NCBI RefSeq assembly: GCF_015351595.1
Contig: NZ_JADKPT010000006.1
Span: 186,001-250,000 of the forward strand
DNA length: 64,000 bases
Direction: 5' to 3'
DNA from: Flavobacterium sp. LC2016-12
GTDB lineage: Bacteria > Bacteroidota > Bacteroidia > Flavobacteriales > Flavobacteriaceae
Shown: piece by piece, positions 1 through 8,297 of the stretch
Layout of the letters: each line of letters begins with the position of its first letter
How positions within the stretch are numbered: position 1 is the stretch's first letter
Notes under the pieces: generated by a model
Seen by the model: only the letters and a program-made list of their open reading frames with translations
The model's database searches: none
Told to the model about the DNA's origin: nothing
Position numbers and translations under genes: made by a program

Positions 1-2
1 AT

Positions 3-485
3 TATTCAAGCGATTTGTCGAGAACGATTCCGGTTTCTGGAAAATTCTCTGAAAGACAAAAAGCGGTTTATAATGCGGTTTTGAGAGTTAAAAATGAAGC
101 AACAACGATGTTGACTCCAGGAACGCTTTGGAAACAATATCATATTGAAGTGGGTAAAATCATGACTTCTGAATTATTAGGTTTAGGATTAATCGACAAG
201 GCTGATGTTCAGAACGAAAACCCGGACTGGCCCGCTTATAAAAAATATTTCATGCACGGAACTTCGCACCACATGGGATTAGACACGCACGATTACGGAT
301 TACTTCACGAGCCAATGAAAGCCAATATGGTTTTTACGGTTGAACCAGGAATCTATATTCCGGCAGAAGGTTTCGGAATTCGTTTGGAAGACAACGTTGT
401 GGTTCAGGAAAAAGGCGCACCTTTTAACTTAATGCGTAACATTCCGATTGAAGCAGATGAGATCGAAAGTTTAATGAACTCATAA
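3..485 (+). CDS. Aminopeptidase P family protein (M24 metallopeptidase), 3' part
   Basis: The reading frame is open from the first bases, so this is the C-terminal part of a gene that begins outside the window. The visible 160 residues are the C-terminal half of an M24 pita-bread fold. They contain YSSDLSRT (a metal-binding Asp), HGTSHHMGLDTHD (the metal-binding and substrate His residues), VEPGIYIP and GIRLEDNVVV (two metal-binding Glu). Members use two divalent metals to cleave N-terminal Xaa-Pro bonds. The first metal Asp and the N-terminal domain are cut off by the window edge. A TTG within the frame at 15 is not a credible start because conserved sequence continues upstream of it. The next gene starts 7 bases downstream, so the two may be co-transcribed. 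Confidence 0.93.
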   Translation, partial: YSSDLSRTIPVSGKFSERQKAVYNAVLRVKNEATTMLTPGTLWKQYHIEVGKIMTSELLGLGLIDKADVQNENPDWPAYKKYFMHGTSHHMGLDTHDYGLLHEPMKANMVFTVEPGIYIPAEGFGIRLEDNVVVQEKGAPFNLMRNIPIEADEIESLMNS

Positions 486-492
486 TCTTACG

Positions 493-1392
493 ATGAAAAA
501 GATTTTTCTATTTGCTTTTTTAATGGTTTTAGGAAATGCTTTCGCGCAAACCGAAGGTTATTCAACAAACAACGATTCGAGCAAAACCTATTATAAAATA
601 TTCGGAAAAGGCGAACCGCTTTTGATTATTAACGGCGGTCCCGGAATGAACAGCAACGGTTTTGAGGGTATGGCAAAGATTTTGGCCGAAACTCAGGAAG
701 CAATTATTTACGATCAACGCGGAACTGGAAAATCGAAGTTGAAGGAATTGAATTCGAAGACTATTTCGATGAAAATTATGGCGGATGATCTTGAAGCTTT
801 AAGAAAACATCTGAAAATTAAAAAATGGAATATTCTGGGACATTCTTTTGGCGGAATGCTAGCCTCTTATTATGCCACGGTTTACCCGAACAGCATTAAT
901 AAACTGGTTTTATCATCGTCTGGCGGAATTGATTTGACTTTATTGAAAACGCCAAATCTGATTGAAAGAAATTTGAGTAAAGTCGAAAAAGATTCTTTGG
1001 ATTACTGGAATGATAAAATCGAAAAAGGCGATACATCTTATTCCGCCCGTTTAGCACGCGGAAGAGCGATGGCGCCAGCTTATGTTTACGATCAAAAATA
1101 TGTTCCCATTATTGCTGAAAGATTAACTCAGGGAAACGCAACCATAAATGGATTGCTTTGGGACGATATGCAAAAGATTAATTTTGACTGCAAAAGCAAA
1201 TTAAAGTCCTTTAAAAATCCGGTTTTAATTATTCAGGGAAAAGAAGACGTGATCAGTAATCAAATTGGAGAACTGGCTCAAAAAACAATTCCGAATTCAA
1301 AACTGATTTTACTTGAAAACTGCCGACATTATGGTTGGCTGGATGCAAAAGAGAAATATTTTGGAGAGATAAATTCATTTTTAAAATCATAA
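493..1392 (+). CDS. Secreted alpha/beta hydrolase, proline iminopeptidase-like (S33)
   Basis: A 299-residue protein with an N-terminal signal peptide ending near FAQ (about residue 19). It has the oxyanion-type motif GGPGMNS, then DQRGTGKS, the nucleophile elbow GHSFGG (Ser about 118), an acid in QGKEDV (Asp about 252) and a His in CRHYGW (about 279). The GGPG and DQRGxGxS motifs are typical of the proline iminopeptidase branch of the S33 hydrolases, which remove N-terminal proline. The substrate cannot be fixed from sequence. The signal peptide places it in the periplasm. It lies 7 bases after an aminopeptidase P gene, which fits a shared role in using proline-containing peptides; that link is inference. 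Confidence 0.88.
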   Translation: MKKIFLFAFLMVLGNAFAQTEGYSTNNDSSKTYYKIFGKGEPLLIINGGPGMNSNGFEGMAKILAETQEAIIYDQRGTGKSKLKELNSKTISMKIMADDLEALRKHLKIKKWNILGHSFGGMLASYYATVYPNSINKLVLSSSGGIDLTLLKTPNLIERNLSKVEKDSLDYWNDKIEKGDTSYSARLARGRAMAPAYVYDQKYVPIIAERLTQGNATINGLLWDDMQKINFDCKSKLKSFKNPVLIIQGKEDVISNQIGELAQKTIPNSKLILLENCRHYGWLDAKEKYFGEINSFLKS

Positions 1393-1512
1393 AGAAATTT
1401 CATTTCTCGACCTTAAATATGACTTAGCGGATCAAAATAGACAAAAAGACGCTTGAAAAATTAGCATAATACCTTTATTTCTATAAATTTACATTAACAA
1501 AACAGAGAATAA

Positions 1513-2058
1513 ATGAAAAAACTATTTCCACTTTTAATGTTACTTGTATATTTAATTAGTTTTGGTCAAGAATCGGACGAAAACAAACAACTTTTCAAAA
1601 CCAAAATTAAAGCAGCCGTAACCGTAAATGACACCATTAATCTTGACAATTTTAAAGAATTAGCCATTATTCCCGGAGGCCATTTTAGAAAAGAACTTGA
1701 AAAAATAAATTATTTTTCTAAAATCATGACTGAAGATGAATTTAAAAAAGAAATAAAAAAAGCTGGATTAGACAATTCAAAATATAACTGGGAAACTAAA
1801 GAAGGCGTAAAAAACATATCTACAGATTACAAGAAGTTCATATTTATTGCTCAGACAATTTCAAATACCGATAAAAATATTCGTCAAATAATTATAGTTG
1901 ATCCCATAAAAGGGAAAGTTTTTGAAGTCGAAGGAAAAGTAAAAACTAATGTTATTGGCATTTCTGCAGGGACTAAATATTTACCACAAGACATGAACAA
2001 TGCAATGTTAAATGAACTAGTAAATTACATTAGAGCTAATTCTAAAAGTTATCAGTAA
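1513..2058 (+). CDS. Secreted protein of unknown function
   Basis: A 181-residue protein. It opens with a clear signal peptide (MKKLFPLLMLLVYLISFGQ), so the mature chain starts near residue 20 and is exported. I recognise no family. The body is lysine-rich and mixed alpha/beta, with no visible catalytic motif, no lipobox and no T9SS sorting domain. It sits alone, about 120 bases after the hydrolase gene and followed by a strong terminator at 2094-2127, so it is probably a single-gene unit. Codon use and base composition look like those of the neighbours. The existence of the gene is well supported by the signal peptide and terminator; its function is unknown. Confidence 0.8.
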   Translation: MKKLFPLLMLLVYLISFGQESDENKQLFKTKIKAAVTVNDTINLDNFKELAIIPGGHFRKELEKINYFSKIMTEDEFKKEIKKAGLDNSKYNWETKEGVKNISTDYKKFIFIAQTISNTDKNIRQIIIVDPIKGKVFEVEGKVKTNVIGISAGTKYLPQDMNNAMLNELVNYIRANSKSYQ

Positions 2059-2093
2059 TAAATAACTTTGCGGTTTTTTATATAATAAAATAG

Positions 2094-2127
2094 AAACGGT
2101 TTTCAGAAATGAAAGCCGTTTTTTTAT
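2094..2127 (+). terminator. Intrinsic terminator after the 1513 gene
   Basis: AAACGGTTTTCA, loop GAAA, TGAAAGCCGTTT, then a T run. The 12-bp stem includes G-U pairs. It lies 36 bases after the stop codon. Confidence 0.85.
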
Positions 2128-2243
2128 TATAGGAAGCACAAAATTTCTTTTGGAGAATTTTCTTTTCACTTAAATTTAATATCTCATTTGTAACATTCCA
2201 AATACATATTCGACTTATTCAGAAAACTAAAACACTAGAAATC

Positions 2244-3050
2244 ATGCAGGCACACGAAATAGATTATAAGATTTTTGGAGAAGAAATGCAATACGTAGAA
2301 ATAGAACTTGATCCGCAGGAAATCGTAATTGCCGAAGCTGGAAGTTTTATGATGATGGAAAACAACATCCAGATGGAAACTATATTTGGAGATGGATCAC
2401 AACAACAATCAGAATCAGGTTTGTTTGAAAAACTTTTGAATGCAGGAAAAAGAGTCCTCACCGGCGAAAGTCTTTTTATGACAGCCTTTTTAAACCAAGG
2501 TAATACAAAAAGTAAAGTTTCATTTGCTTCTCCATATCCCGGAAAAATTCTTCCAATTGATCTAACACAATTTCAAGGTAAATTTATTTGTCAAAAAAGC
2601 TCTTTCTTATGTGCTGCCAAAGGCGTTTCGGTTGGAATCGAATTTTCTCAAAAACTCGGTCGCGGTTTATTTGGAGGAGAAGGTTTTATCATGCAAAAAA
2701 TAGAAGGAGACGGAATGGCATTTGTACATTCTGGCGGAACAATGGCTAAAAGAGAATTAGCGGCAGGCGAAATCTTAAAAGTTGACACAGGCTGTATTAT
2801 AGGTTTCACTAAAGATGTCGATTATGATATTGAATTTATAGGCGGAATCAAAAACTCCATTTTTGGAGGTGAAGGTTTGTTTTATGCAACCTTAAAAGGT
2901 CCCGGAACTGTTTACATACAATCTTTACCCTTTAGCAGATTGGCATACAGAATCATTGCATCGGCACCTCGATCTGGCGGAAATAGCCGTGAAGAAGGAA
3001 GCCTCCTTGGCGGACTCGGAAATCTTTTGGATGGTGACAATCGGTTTTAA
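2244..3050 (+). CDS. TIGR00266 / AIM24 family protein
   Basis: A 268-residue cytosolic protein with no signal peptide and no membrane segment. It shows the family features: EIVIAEAGSFMMME near residues 27-40, glycine-rich beta strands such as GRGLFGGEGF near 140, and GGIKNSIFGGEGLFYATLKGPG near 200. The family folds as repeated beta-helix-like layers related to the yeast mitochondrial protein AIM24; its biochemical role is not established. The C-terminal tail is Gly/Ser-rich (GNSREEGSLLGGLGNLL). It is flanked by two nearly identical terminators (2094 and 3069), so it is a monocistronic unit. Confidence 0.9.
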   Translation: MQAHEIDYKIFGEEMQYVEIELDPQEIVIAEAGSFMMMENNIQMETIFGDGSQQQSESGLFEKLLNAGKRVLTGESLFMTAFLNQGNTKSKVSFASPYPGKILPIDLTQFQGKFICQKSSFLCAAKGVSVGIEFSQKLGRGLFGGEGFIMQKIEGDGMAFVHSGGTMAKRELAAGEILKVDTGCIIGFTKDVDYDIEFIGGIKNSIFGGEGLFYATLKGPGTVYIQSLPFSRLAYRIIASAPRSGGNSREEGSLLGGLGNLLDGDNRF

Positions 3051-3068
3051 TTTAACTAAGATAATTAC

Positions 3069-3100
3069 AAACGGCTTTCATTTCTGAAAGCCGTTTTTTT
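3069..3100 (+). terminator. Intrinsic terminator after the AIM24-family gene
   Basis: AAACGGCTTTCA, loop TTTC, TGAAAGCCGTTT and a T7 run. The 12-bp stem is perfect. It nearly copies the stem of the terminator at 2094. Confidence 0.9.
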
Positions 3101-3196
3101 ATCTCAAAATATGATTTGATATAAAAAACACAATAACACTATCGAATAAATATTAACTCAAAACGATATATATTTCTTATACCGCTTGTGCTTTCT

Positions 3197-3204
3197 TATC
3201 TTTG
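3197..3204 (+). promoter_or_regulatory. Bacteroidota -7 box for the 3229 hydrolase gene
   Basis: TATCTTTG matches TAnnTTTG. A TTTC lies 20 bases upstream (3173-3176) as a weak -33 element. The box is 24 bases before the TTG start at 3229 and supports that start. Confidence 0.6.
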
Positions 3205-3228
3205 TGCTTTAAAATTTAAATTCTCATA

Positions 3229-4008
3229 TTGAAAAACATTTTATATAAAAACACCAAAATATCGTATACCGATTCGGGCGAAGGAAACGCAATTGTACTA
3301 CTTCACGGCTTTTTGGAAAACAAAAAAATGTGGCAGGAATACGTTATTTTTTTTTCCAAACAATATCACGTAATCACAATTGATTTATTAGGACATGGCC
3401 AATCAGATTGTTTAGGTTACGTTCATACTATGGAAGAAAATGCAAATGCTGTACAAGAAGTTTTAACCTCATTAAAGATTGAAAAAGCTATTATTCTCGG
3501 ACATTCTATGGGTGGTTATGTTGGTTTGGCTTTCGCCGAATTATATCCGAAAAATATTCAAAAACTAGTTTTACTGAATTCAACTTCAAAAGAAGACAGT
3601 GTCGAAAAAAAATTAAACCGAACACGTGCCATAAAAGCTGTAAAACAGAATTATGTGAGTTTTGTTAGTTTAGCGATTGCGAATTTATTCAGCGAGAATA
3701 ACAGAATAAGATTAGTTGACGAAATTGAAAAAGTAAAAGAACAGGCTTTAAAAACGTCTCTACAAGGAATTGTTGCTTCTCTGGAAGGAATGAAGATCAG
3801 AAAAGATCGCGAAGCTCTTTTACATGAAAATAGATTTCCGGTTTTATTGATATTAGGCAAAAAAGATCCTGTTTTAAATTATGAAGATAGTCTCTCGCAA
3901 ATTGAAGATACGACTGTCGAATTGGTTTCTTTTGACGACGGACATATGAGCCAGATTGAAAATAAAGAAGAGTTAAAACCCGTTTTACAGGAATTCTTTA
4001 GCAAGTAA
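3229..4008 (+). CDS. Alpha/beta hydrolase
   Basis: A 259-residue cytosolic alpha/beta-hydrolase. Visible parts are the oxyanion strand LLHGFLENKKMW (about residue 24), DLLGHGQSD, the nucleophile elbow GHSMGG (Ser about 93), an acid in LGKKDPV (about 212) and a His in DDGHMSQIE (about 237). It resembles the MhpC/BioH/RutD-like single-domain hydrolases, and the substrate cannot be read from sequence. The start is TTG: no in-frame ATG lies nearby, the conserved first strand begins directly after it, and a -7 promoter box sits 24 bases upstream. A terminator follows at 4016-4050. Confidence 0.88.
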   Translation: MKNILYKNTKISYTDSGEGNAIVLLHGFLENKKMWQEYVIFFSKQYHVITIDLLGHGQSDCLGYVHTMEENANAVQEVLTSLKIEKAIILGHSMGGYVGLAFAELYPKNIQKLVLLNSTSKEDSVEKKLNRTRAIKAVKQNYVSFVSLAIANLFSENNRIRLVDEIEKVKEQALKTSLQGIVASLEGMKIRKDREALLHENRFPVLLILGKKDPVLNYEDSLSQIEDTTVELVSFDDGHMSQIENKEELKPVLQEFFSK

Positions 4009-4015
4009 AATCAAA

Positions 4016-4050
4016 AAAGGCCGTTTCAAAAATTTCGAAACAGCCTTTTT
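4016..4050 (+). terminator. Intrinsic terminator after the 3229 gene
   Basis: AAAGGCCGTTTC and GAAACAGCCTTT pair around a short A/T loop with one internal C/A mismatch, followed by T5. Confidence 0.75.
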
Positions 4051-4504
4051 ATCATTTGTGGGGGCAAAAAATCTTAATTATTGTAATAATATATATTTTT
4101 CGATTTAGATATGATTGCTCTTTATCAAATCGGTTCAACCCTTTTTTAGATGGGCCAAAGATATTTTAATATTCGTAATTGTTCAACAAACACTTGTTAA
4201 AAAAAGCCTGATTTTTAGCTTAAAAATCACTTTTATCTAAACTGTATGTTTTCTTTATTTTTAAAATAGACTAAATAATAAATCTTAACAAAAAGAAAGA
4301 ATTCTTTTAAAAATATAACATTACGATTCGTTAATCTTAATTAACAATCTGATAATTAGGCTTTAATTTCTCTTACGCACCGAAATTAAGTGTTATTTCC
4401 TAAAATTTACAGATGCTTCAACGTCATACAAATTAGTTTTCGGGAAAGAAAAAAGCAAAAAATTAACCGAAATATTAGAAAACTGACTTCTAAAAAATTC
4501 TTGA
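4051..4504. other. 454-base AT-rich intergenic region with no gene seen
   Basis: This stretch separates the plus-strand hydrolase from the minus-strand ABC gene. It is very AT-rich. I found no open frame with a family signature, no tRNA-like fold and no strong hairpin. It could be 3' sequence of the ABC transcript or decayed DNA. Confidence 0.5.
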
Positions 4505-5176
4505 TTACAAAAAAGCAGAATTTACCAGATATCCTTTTTCAACAAGCTCTTTCTTTTCTTTAAGATGATGCGTTTTTCCATCTTTAATTAGAACTAAGCT
4601 ATTTGAAACCTTTAGTACATTTTGATAATTATGATCTGTTATAATTACCCCTTTCTTATGTGAATTATTCAATATCATTTCATTAACAACATCAATCATC
4701 AAGGGCGCTAATCCATTATAAGGTTCATCAAGCAAAACAAATTTAGAAGAATTAAAAAGCACAATCTTAATTTCAAGATACCTCAATTCACCACTTGACA
4801 AAAATTTTATTTTTTTTTCGAGTATTGAATTAATCATTTTGTCTTCACAAAAATCCATGATTGCTTTTTTATCGATAGATAATAAAATTACTTTTTTTAC
4901 AGACAAATGATTAGGAATAAATTGGTCCTGATGCAAATATCCAATTTCAGTAAACATATTTTTGTTGTTCTTTGAAATTCCATCAATTCTAATACATTTA
5001 TTTGGAGCTGGCACCAAGCCAAAAATAATTTTTAATAATGTTGACTTTCCTGAACCATTTCTCCCCAACAAACCAATAATTTCATTAGTTTCACACTTCA
5101 GATAAACATCAGACAGTAGCACCTTACCATTGTAACTGATTTGAATTCCATCGACTTCCAGAATATGCTTTTTCAA
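4505..5176 (-). CDS. ABC transporter ATP-binding protein
   Basis: An ABC ATPase of 223 residues from the TTG at 5176. It has Walker A GLLGRNGSGKSTLL, a Q-loop in GYLHQDQF, a signature LSSGELRYLEI, Walker B KFVLLDEPYNGL and the H-loop ITDHNY, so it should hydrolyse ATP. The frame is open further upstream to 5230. I prefer the TTG because the LKKHILEVDGIQISY strand that begins ABC domains follows it, an AGGAAG ribosome site lies 5 bases before it, and its TTGA overlaps the TGA stop of the upstream membrane gene. That implies translational coupling. The signature LSSGE departs slightly from LSGGE. It most likely powers a small exporter with its partner; the cargo is unknown. Confidence 0.88.
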   Translation of the reverse strand: MKKHILEVDGIQISYNGKVLLSDVYLKCETNEIIGLLGRNGSGKSTLLKIIFGLVPAPNKCIRIDGISKNNKNMFTEIGYLHQDQFIPNHLSVKKVILLSIDKKAIMDFCEDKMINSILEKKIKFLSSGELRYLEIKIVLFNSSKFVLLDEPYNGLAPLMIDVVNEMILNNSHKKGVIITDHNYQNVLKVSNSLVLIKDGKTHHLKEKKELVEKGYLVNSAFL

Positions 5177-5424
5177 ATTAACTTCCTTATTATAAAAACT
5201 ATCAAACCGACAATAACAACCGTAAAACATGTAAAAAGATAACTAACTAACAAAAGCTGCCATTTTGGAATACCATTATTCGCATAAAACAAATAATCAT
5301 TTTTCCGGTACAATTCTTTAAAAACGATACTCATTAAAAATCCAAATCCAACAAACATTATAAAAAAATAATCAAATCCCCCAATTAAAACAGAAATTGC
5401 ACAGAACGTTAAATTCACAAGCAA
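5173..5424 (-). CDS. Small membrane protein, possible minimal ABC permease
   Basis: About 83 residues from the TTG at 5424, with three hydrophobic segments (about residues 5-20, 22-35 and 53-80). Between the second and third is LYRKNDYLFYANNGIPKWQL. This resembles the short cytoplasmic coupling stretch (YxNxGxxKxxL) that I associate with ABC-2-type permeases. The frame stays open upstream to 5472, adding hydrophobic/basic residues (IRKLLNIFEFFKTTL), but with only ATT, ATC or ATA as possible starts, so the true N-terminus is uncertain. Its TGA overlaps the TTG of the ABC ATPase gene. The pair could be a very small exporter or the remnant of a larger permease. Confidence 0.6.
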   Translation of the reverse strand: MLVNLTFCAISVLIGGFDYFFIMFVGFGFLMSIVFKELYRKNDYLFYANNGIPKWQLLLVSYLFTCFTVVIVGLIVFIIRKLI

Positions 5425-5468
5425 CGTCGTCTTGAAAAACTCAAATATGTTTAATAGCTTTCTGATAA

Positions 5469-8234
5469 TTAATTAATTTTCTCTTCAAAAGGAATACTAA
5501 CATCAAAAATTTCGTTTAACAGTAATACAATTTCTTCCAAATAACTATTCAGAATTTCTTTTGTAATGGTTATATCCAATTCTTTCTCTTCTTTAAATCC
5601 GAAAGGCAAAAATCCAGATTTTAGGTTTTTAAAAGAAATAATTCCAACTTCAATTGGAAAATCTTTCGCTTGCTCTTCAAACATAAACGCATAAGCCAAA
5701 ACCTGAATAATTTTATCGTTTTTAAGCTCCTGTGTTAATCCGTTCCAGGATTTCAATATCACATTCGCCTTTTCAACTTTTCCGGTCTTATAATCAATGA
5801 TTCTTATTTTTCCGTTGCGTAACTCAATTCTATCTACATTTCCTTTAATTAAGACAGGAAATGGCAAATTTGGATGAACGAGTTCACGTCCGTATGTTTG
5901 TTCTAAAGCTATAATTTGAATTGCATCACCATTCTTAATTGATTCTAATTCCATTTTCAGGAAATTTGAAACGTTACGTTTTGCCACTTCAAAAGCCAAA
6001 AGGTTTCGTCCCTTTTTAATTTCACCTTCTTTATAAACTAATTTAAATTGTTTTAAAACTTCATCATCTAACAATTTAAAACAATTTGAAATATCACTTT
6101 CAGAAATAAATTTACCTACAAAAGGATCATAAAGCGCTTTTAAAGTTTCATGAATTATGGTACCCAATGTATTTAAAGCAATATTCTCTTCTACTTCTTC
6201 CACCTCTCTAATGCGAAGTATTTTTTGGAAATAAAAATCAATTGGATTCCGAATATAACTAGTCAATGCCGATGGCGAAAAACCTGCTACTGCAATTTCT
6301 CTTAAACGTTCCATAACAGCTCCTGATTTTGGAACAACCATTGGCTGATAAGCTGTAGTTGGCAAAACTGGATTATAAATATCAAAAGTAAGATTATGCC
6401 CGGGCTGTTTTTCAACTTCTAACTGCGTGATAAAACGACTTCGTTCACCAGCGTCTAAACCGTCGTTTTCGGTATTATAAATCAGGTAAATGTTTTTTGC
6501 CCTTTGTAATAAATGATAAAAATGATAAGTATAAATAGCGTCTTTTTCTTTAAATGTTGGAAGACCCAATTCTTTCTTTACATCATATGGAATAAAAGAA
6601 TTTTGAGATTTCCCTGCCGGAAATTTCCCCTCATTCATAGAAGTTACAATTACGGTTTCAAAGTCTAAAACGCGACTCTCTAACACTCCCATAATTTGCA
6701 ATCCCCGAAGAGGCTCTCCTTCAAACGATACTTCGGCAACATCGATAACTTGTTTATAGATCGCGTACAAAGTGTCAATATTATCGATATGCTTATGTTG
6801 CAGATAATAATTAGTCAACTTATTAATGACCTTAAAAATAGCATAGACAAAAGCCTTAGCTATTTTTTCATCTTCATTATCATTGCTGAAATTTTCTTTT
6901 ATTAAAAGTAAAAGTGTCGAAATATTCTCAAGAACCGCCACTGCACCTTTCTCCCATTTTTTAAATAATAAAAGAAATAAGTTTGATGGATTAGAATTAA
7001 GCTCAACAAGCCTGTTATGAGTAATAAACGTATAATTATTCTCTTTGATAATCTTTACCAGATTACCGGCTTTGGCATAAGGTTCAACCAAAGGATGCGT
7101 CAAAACATCAAGTATATCTTTGTAATAAAGTACATAACTCTCACTTTTTCTTGAAAGCGCATTAGTATGCATTTTAAACAATTTGGCAATCAATATTTGA
7201 GATGGGTTGTTTTTACCAGAATATCCCATTGTTATATTTAAAGCACCAACAGAAGATGGCAAAGCATATAAAACTGGCATAAGAAGATTTTCTTCCCCAA
7301 GAACAATTGCAACTTTATCAAGTGAAGAAATTTCGTTTTCAGTGATTATATTTTCTATAATACTCCCTGCAAGTTTTGCTTGCCCAATAGTTTTTGGAGT
7401 TCCTATTATCTGAATATTTTTAGATTGAGAAAAGTCATCAACAATCCATTCAAATAGATTTGCTTTGTAATGTTTCCAGTTTTCTTTAAAACGCCGAACA
7501 AAAAGACCTGCATCATGATAAGGATCATTTAAAAAAGTCTGGTCTACATCCCAATATATCTTAGCCTGGTCAAGAGCAAGAAGATGTTGCACTATTTTTT
7601 CCTCTGCAGCATTTAAAGCATTAAATCCGGCGAAAATAAAAGTACGATTCGAAATTGTATTCGAAAAATGATTTAAATTATTGACTGCTTCTCTATAAAT
7701 CAGACCCTGATATCCAATTGATTTGTTCAATAAATGTTCATAGAGTGAAGTATAATATAAAGGCAGAAGTTTCCAAAAATCAATATAATTCTCTAAAAGT
7801 TTTGTTTTATTTTCAACTTCAATTCCCCACTTCTTAATATCCTCAATATCTTTTAAATAAGATAAAACATGAGATGGATCTAAAAGATAGCGATCGATTT
7901 CATTAAAATCCTGCAAAAGTGTTTTTGCCCAATTAGCAAATAGCTCAAATGATTGTTGGTTCTGTTTTTCAGTTACAGAAAGATATACTTCATAGAATTC
8001 AAACAGTAACTCAATTGAATCTACAGAACGAATTGAAGCTACATCTTGCACGAAGTCTTCAATACTAATAATTTCAGGAGAAAGAATCGTTTTGTTAGTT
8101 TCTTTTTTTAAAGCTTCTATCAAAAAGACTTTAGCTCTTTTGTTTGGCAAAATTATAGTTGTATCGGCAAGTTTTGCAGAAAAATCACGAATTACAACAG
8201 TTGCAATTTTTTCTAAAAAAGAAGTATTTATCAT
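5469..8234 (-). CDS. AddB-like PD-(D/E)XK nuclease family protein
   Basis: A protein of 921 residues from the ATG at 8234. The frame extends upstream to 8261, but that part lies inside the ompA terminator, so MINTSFLEKIA is the likely start. The N-terminal two thirds resembles the helicase fold of AddB, but the first strand reads TIILPNKRAKVFL, with no Walker A lysine loop. The C-terminus carries a RecB-family nuclease: TLGTIIHETLKALY, GNVDRIEL (Asp), IIDYKTGK (Asp and Lys) and QVLAYAFMFEE (the Q-x3-Y motif). I see a single Cys in the chain, so it lacks the four-Cys iron-sulfur staple of Bacillus AddB. With the AddA-like protein at 11138-14296 it probably forms the double-strand-break resection complex. 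Confidence 0.85.
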   Translation of the reverse strand: MINTSFLEKIATVVIRDFSAKLADTTIILPNKRAKVFLIEALKKETNKTILSPEIISIEDFVQDVASIRSVDSIELLFEFYEVYLSVTEKQNQQSFELFANWAKTLLQDFNEIDRYLLDPSHVLSYLKDIEDIKKWGIEVENKTKLLENYIDFWKLLPLYYTSLYEHLLNKSIGYQGLIYREAVNNLNHFSNTISNRTFIFAGFNALNAAEEKIVQHLLALDQAKIYWDVDQTFLNDPYHDAGLFVRRFKENWKHYKANLFEWIVDDFSQSKNIQIIGTPKTIGQAKLAGSIIENIITENEISSLDKVAIVLGEENLLMPVLYALPSSVGALNITMGYSGKNNPSQILIAKLFKMHTNALSRKSESYVLYYKDILDVLTHPLVEPYAKAGNLVKIIKENNYTFITHNRLVELNSNPSNLFLLLFKKWEKGAVAVLENISTLLLLIKENFSNDNEDEKIAKAFVYAIFKVINKLTNYYLQHKHIDNIDTLYAIYKQVIDVAEVSFEGEPLRGLQIMGVLESRVLDFETVIVTSMNEGKFPAGKSQNSFIPYDVKKELGLPTFKEKDAIYTYHFYHLLQRAKNIYLIYNTENDGLDAGERSRFITQLEVEKQPGHNLTFDIYNPVLPTTAYQPMVVPKSGAVMERLREIAVAGFSPSALTSYIRNPIDFYFQKILRIREVEEVEENIALNTLGTIIHETLKALYDPFVGKFISESDISNCFKLLDDEVLKQFKLVYKEGEIKKGRNLLAFEVAKRNVSNFLKMELESIKNGDAIQIIALEQTYGRELVHPNLPFPVLIKGNVDRIELRNGKIRIIDYKTGKVEKANVILKSWNGLTQELKNDKIIQVLAYAFMFEEQAKDFPIEVGIISFKNLKSGFLPFGFKEEKELDITITKEILNSYLEEIVLLLNEIFDVSIPFEEKIN

Positions 8235-8249
8235 TTGATAAAAATAAAA

Positions 8250-8276
8250 AAAGCCATTCAATTAAGAATGGCTTTT
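8250..8276 (-). terminator. Terminator of ompA
   Basis: AAAGCCATTC and GAATGGCTTT form a perfect 10-bp stem around AATTAA. On the minus strand it is followed by a T-rich run. It lies between the ompA stop and the AddB-like start. Confidence 0.85.
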
Positions 8277-8297
8277 AGTATTTATTTAAACAGTAAA

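Noticed and set aside
8235..8261. N-terminal extension of the AddB-like protein
   Set aside because: It overlaps the ompA terminator stem; the ATG at 8234 fits better.
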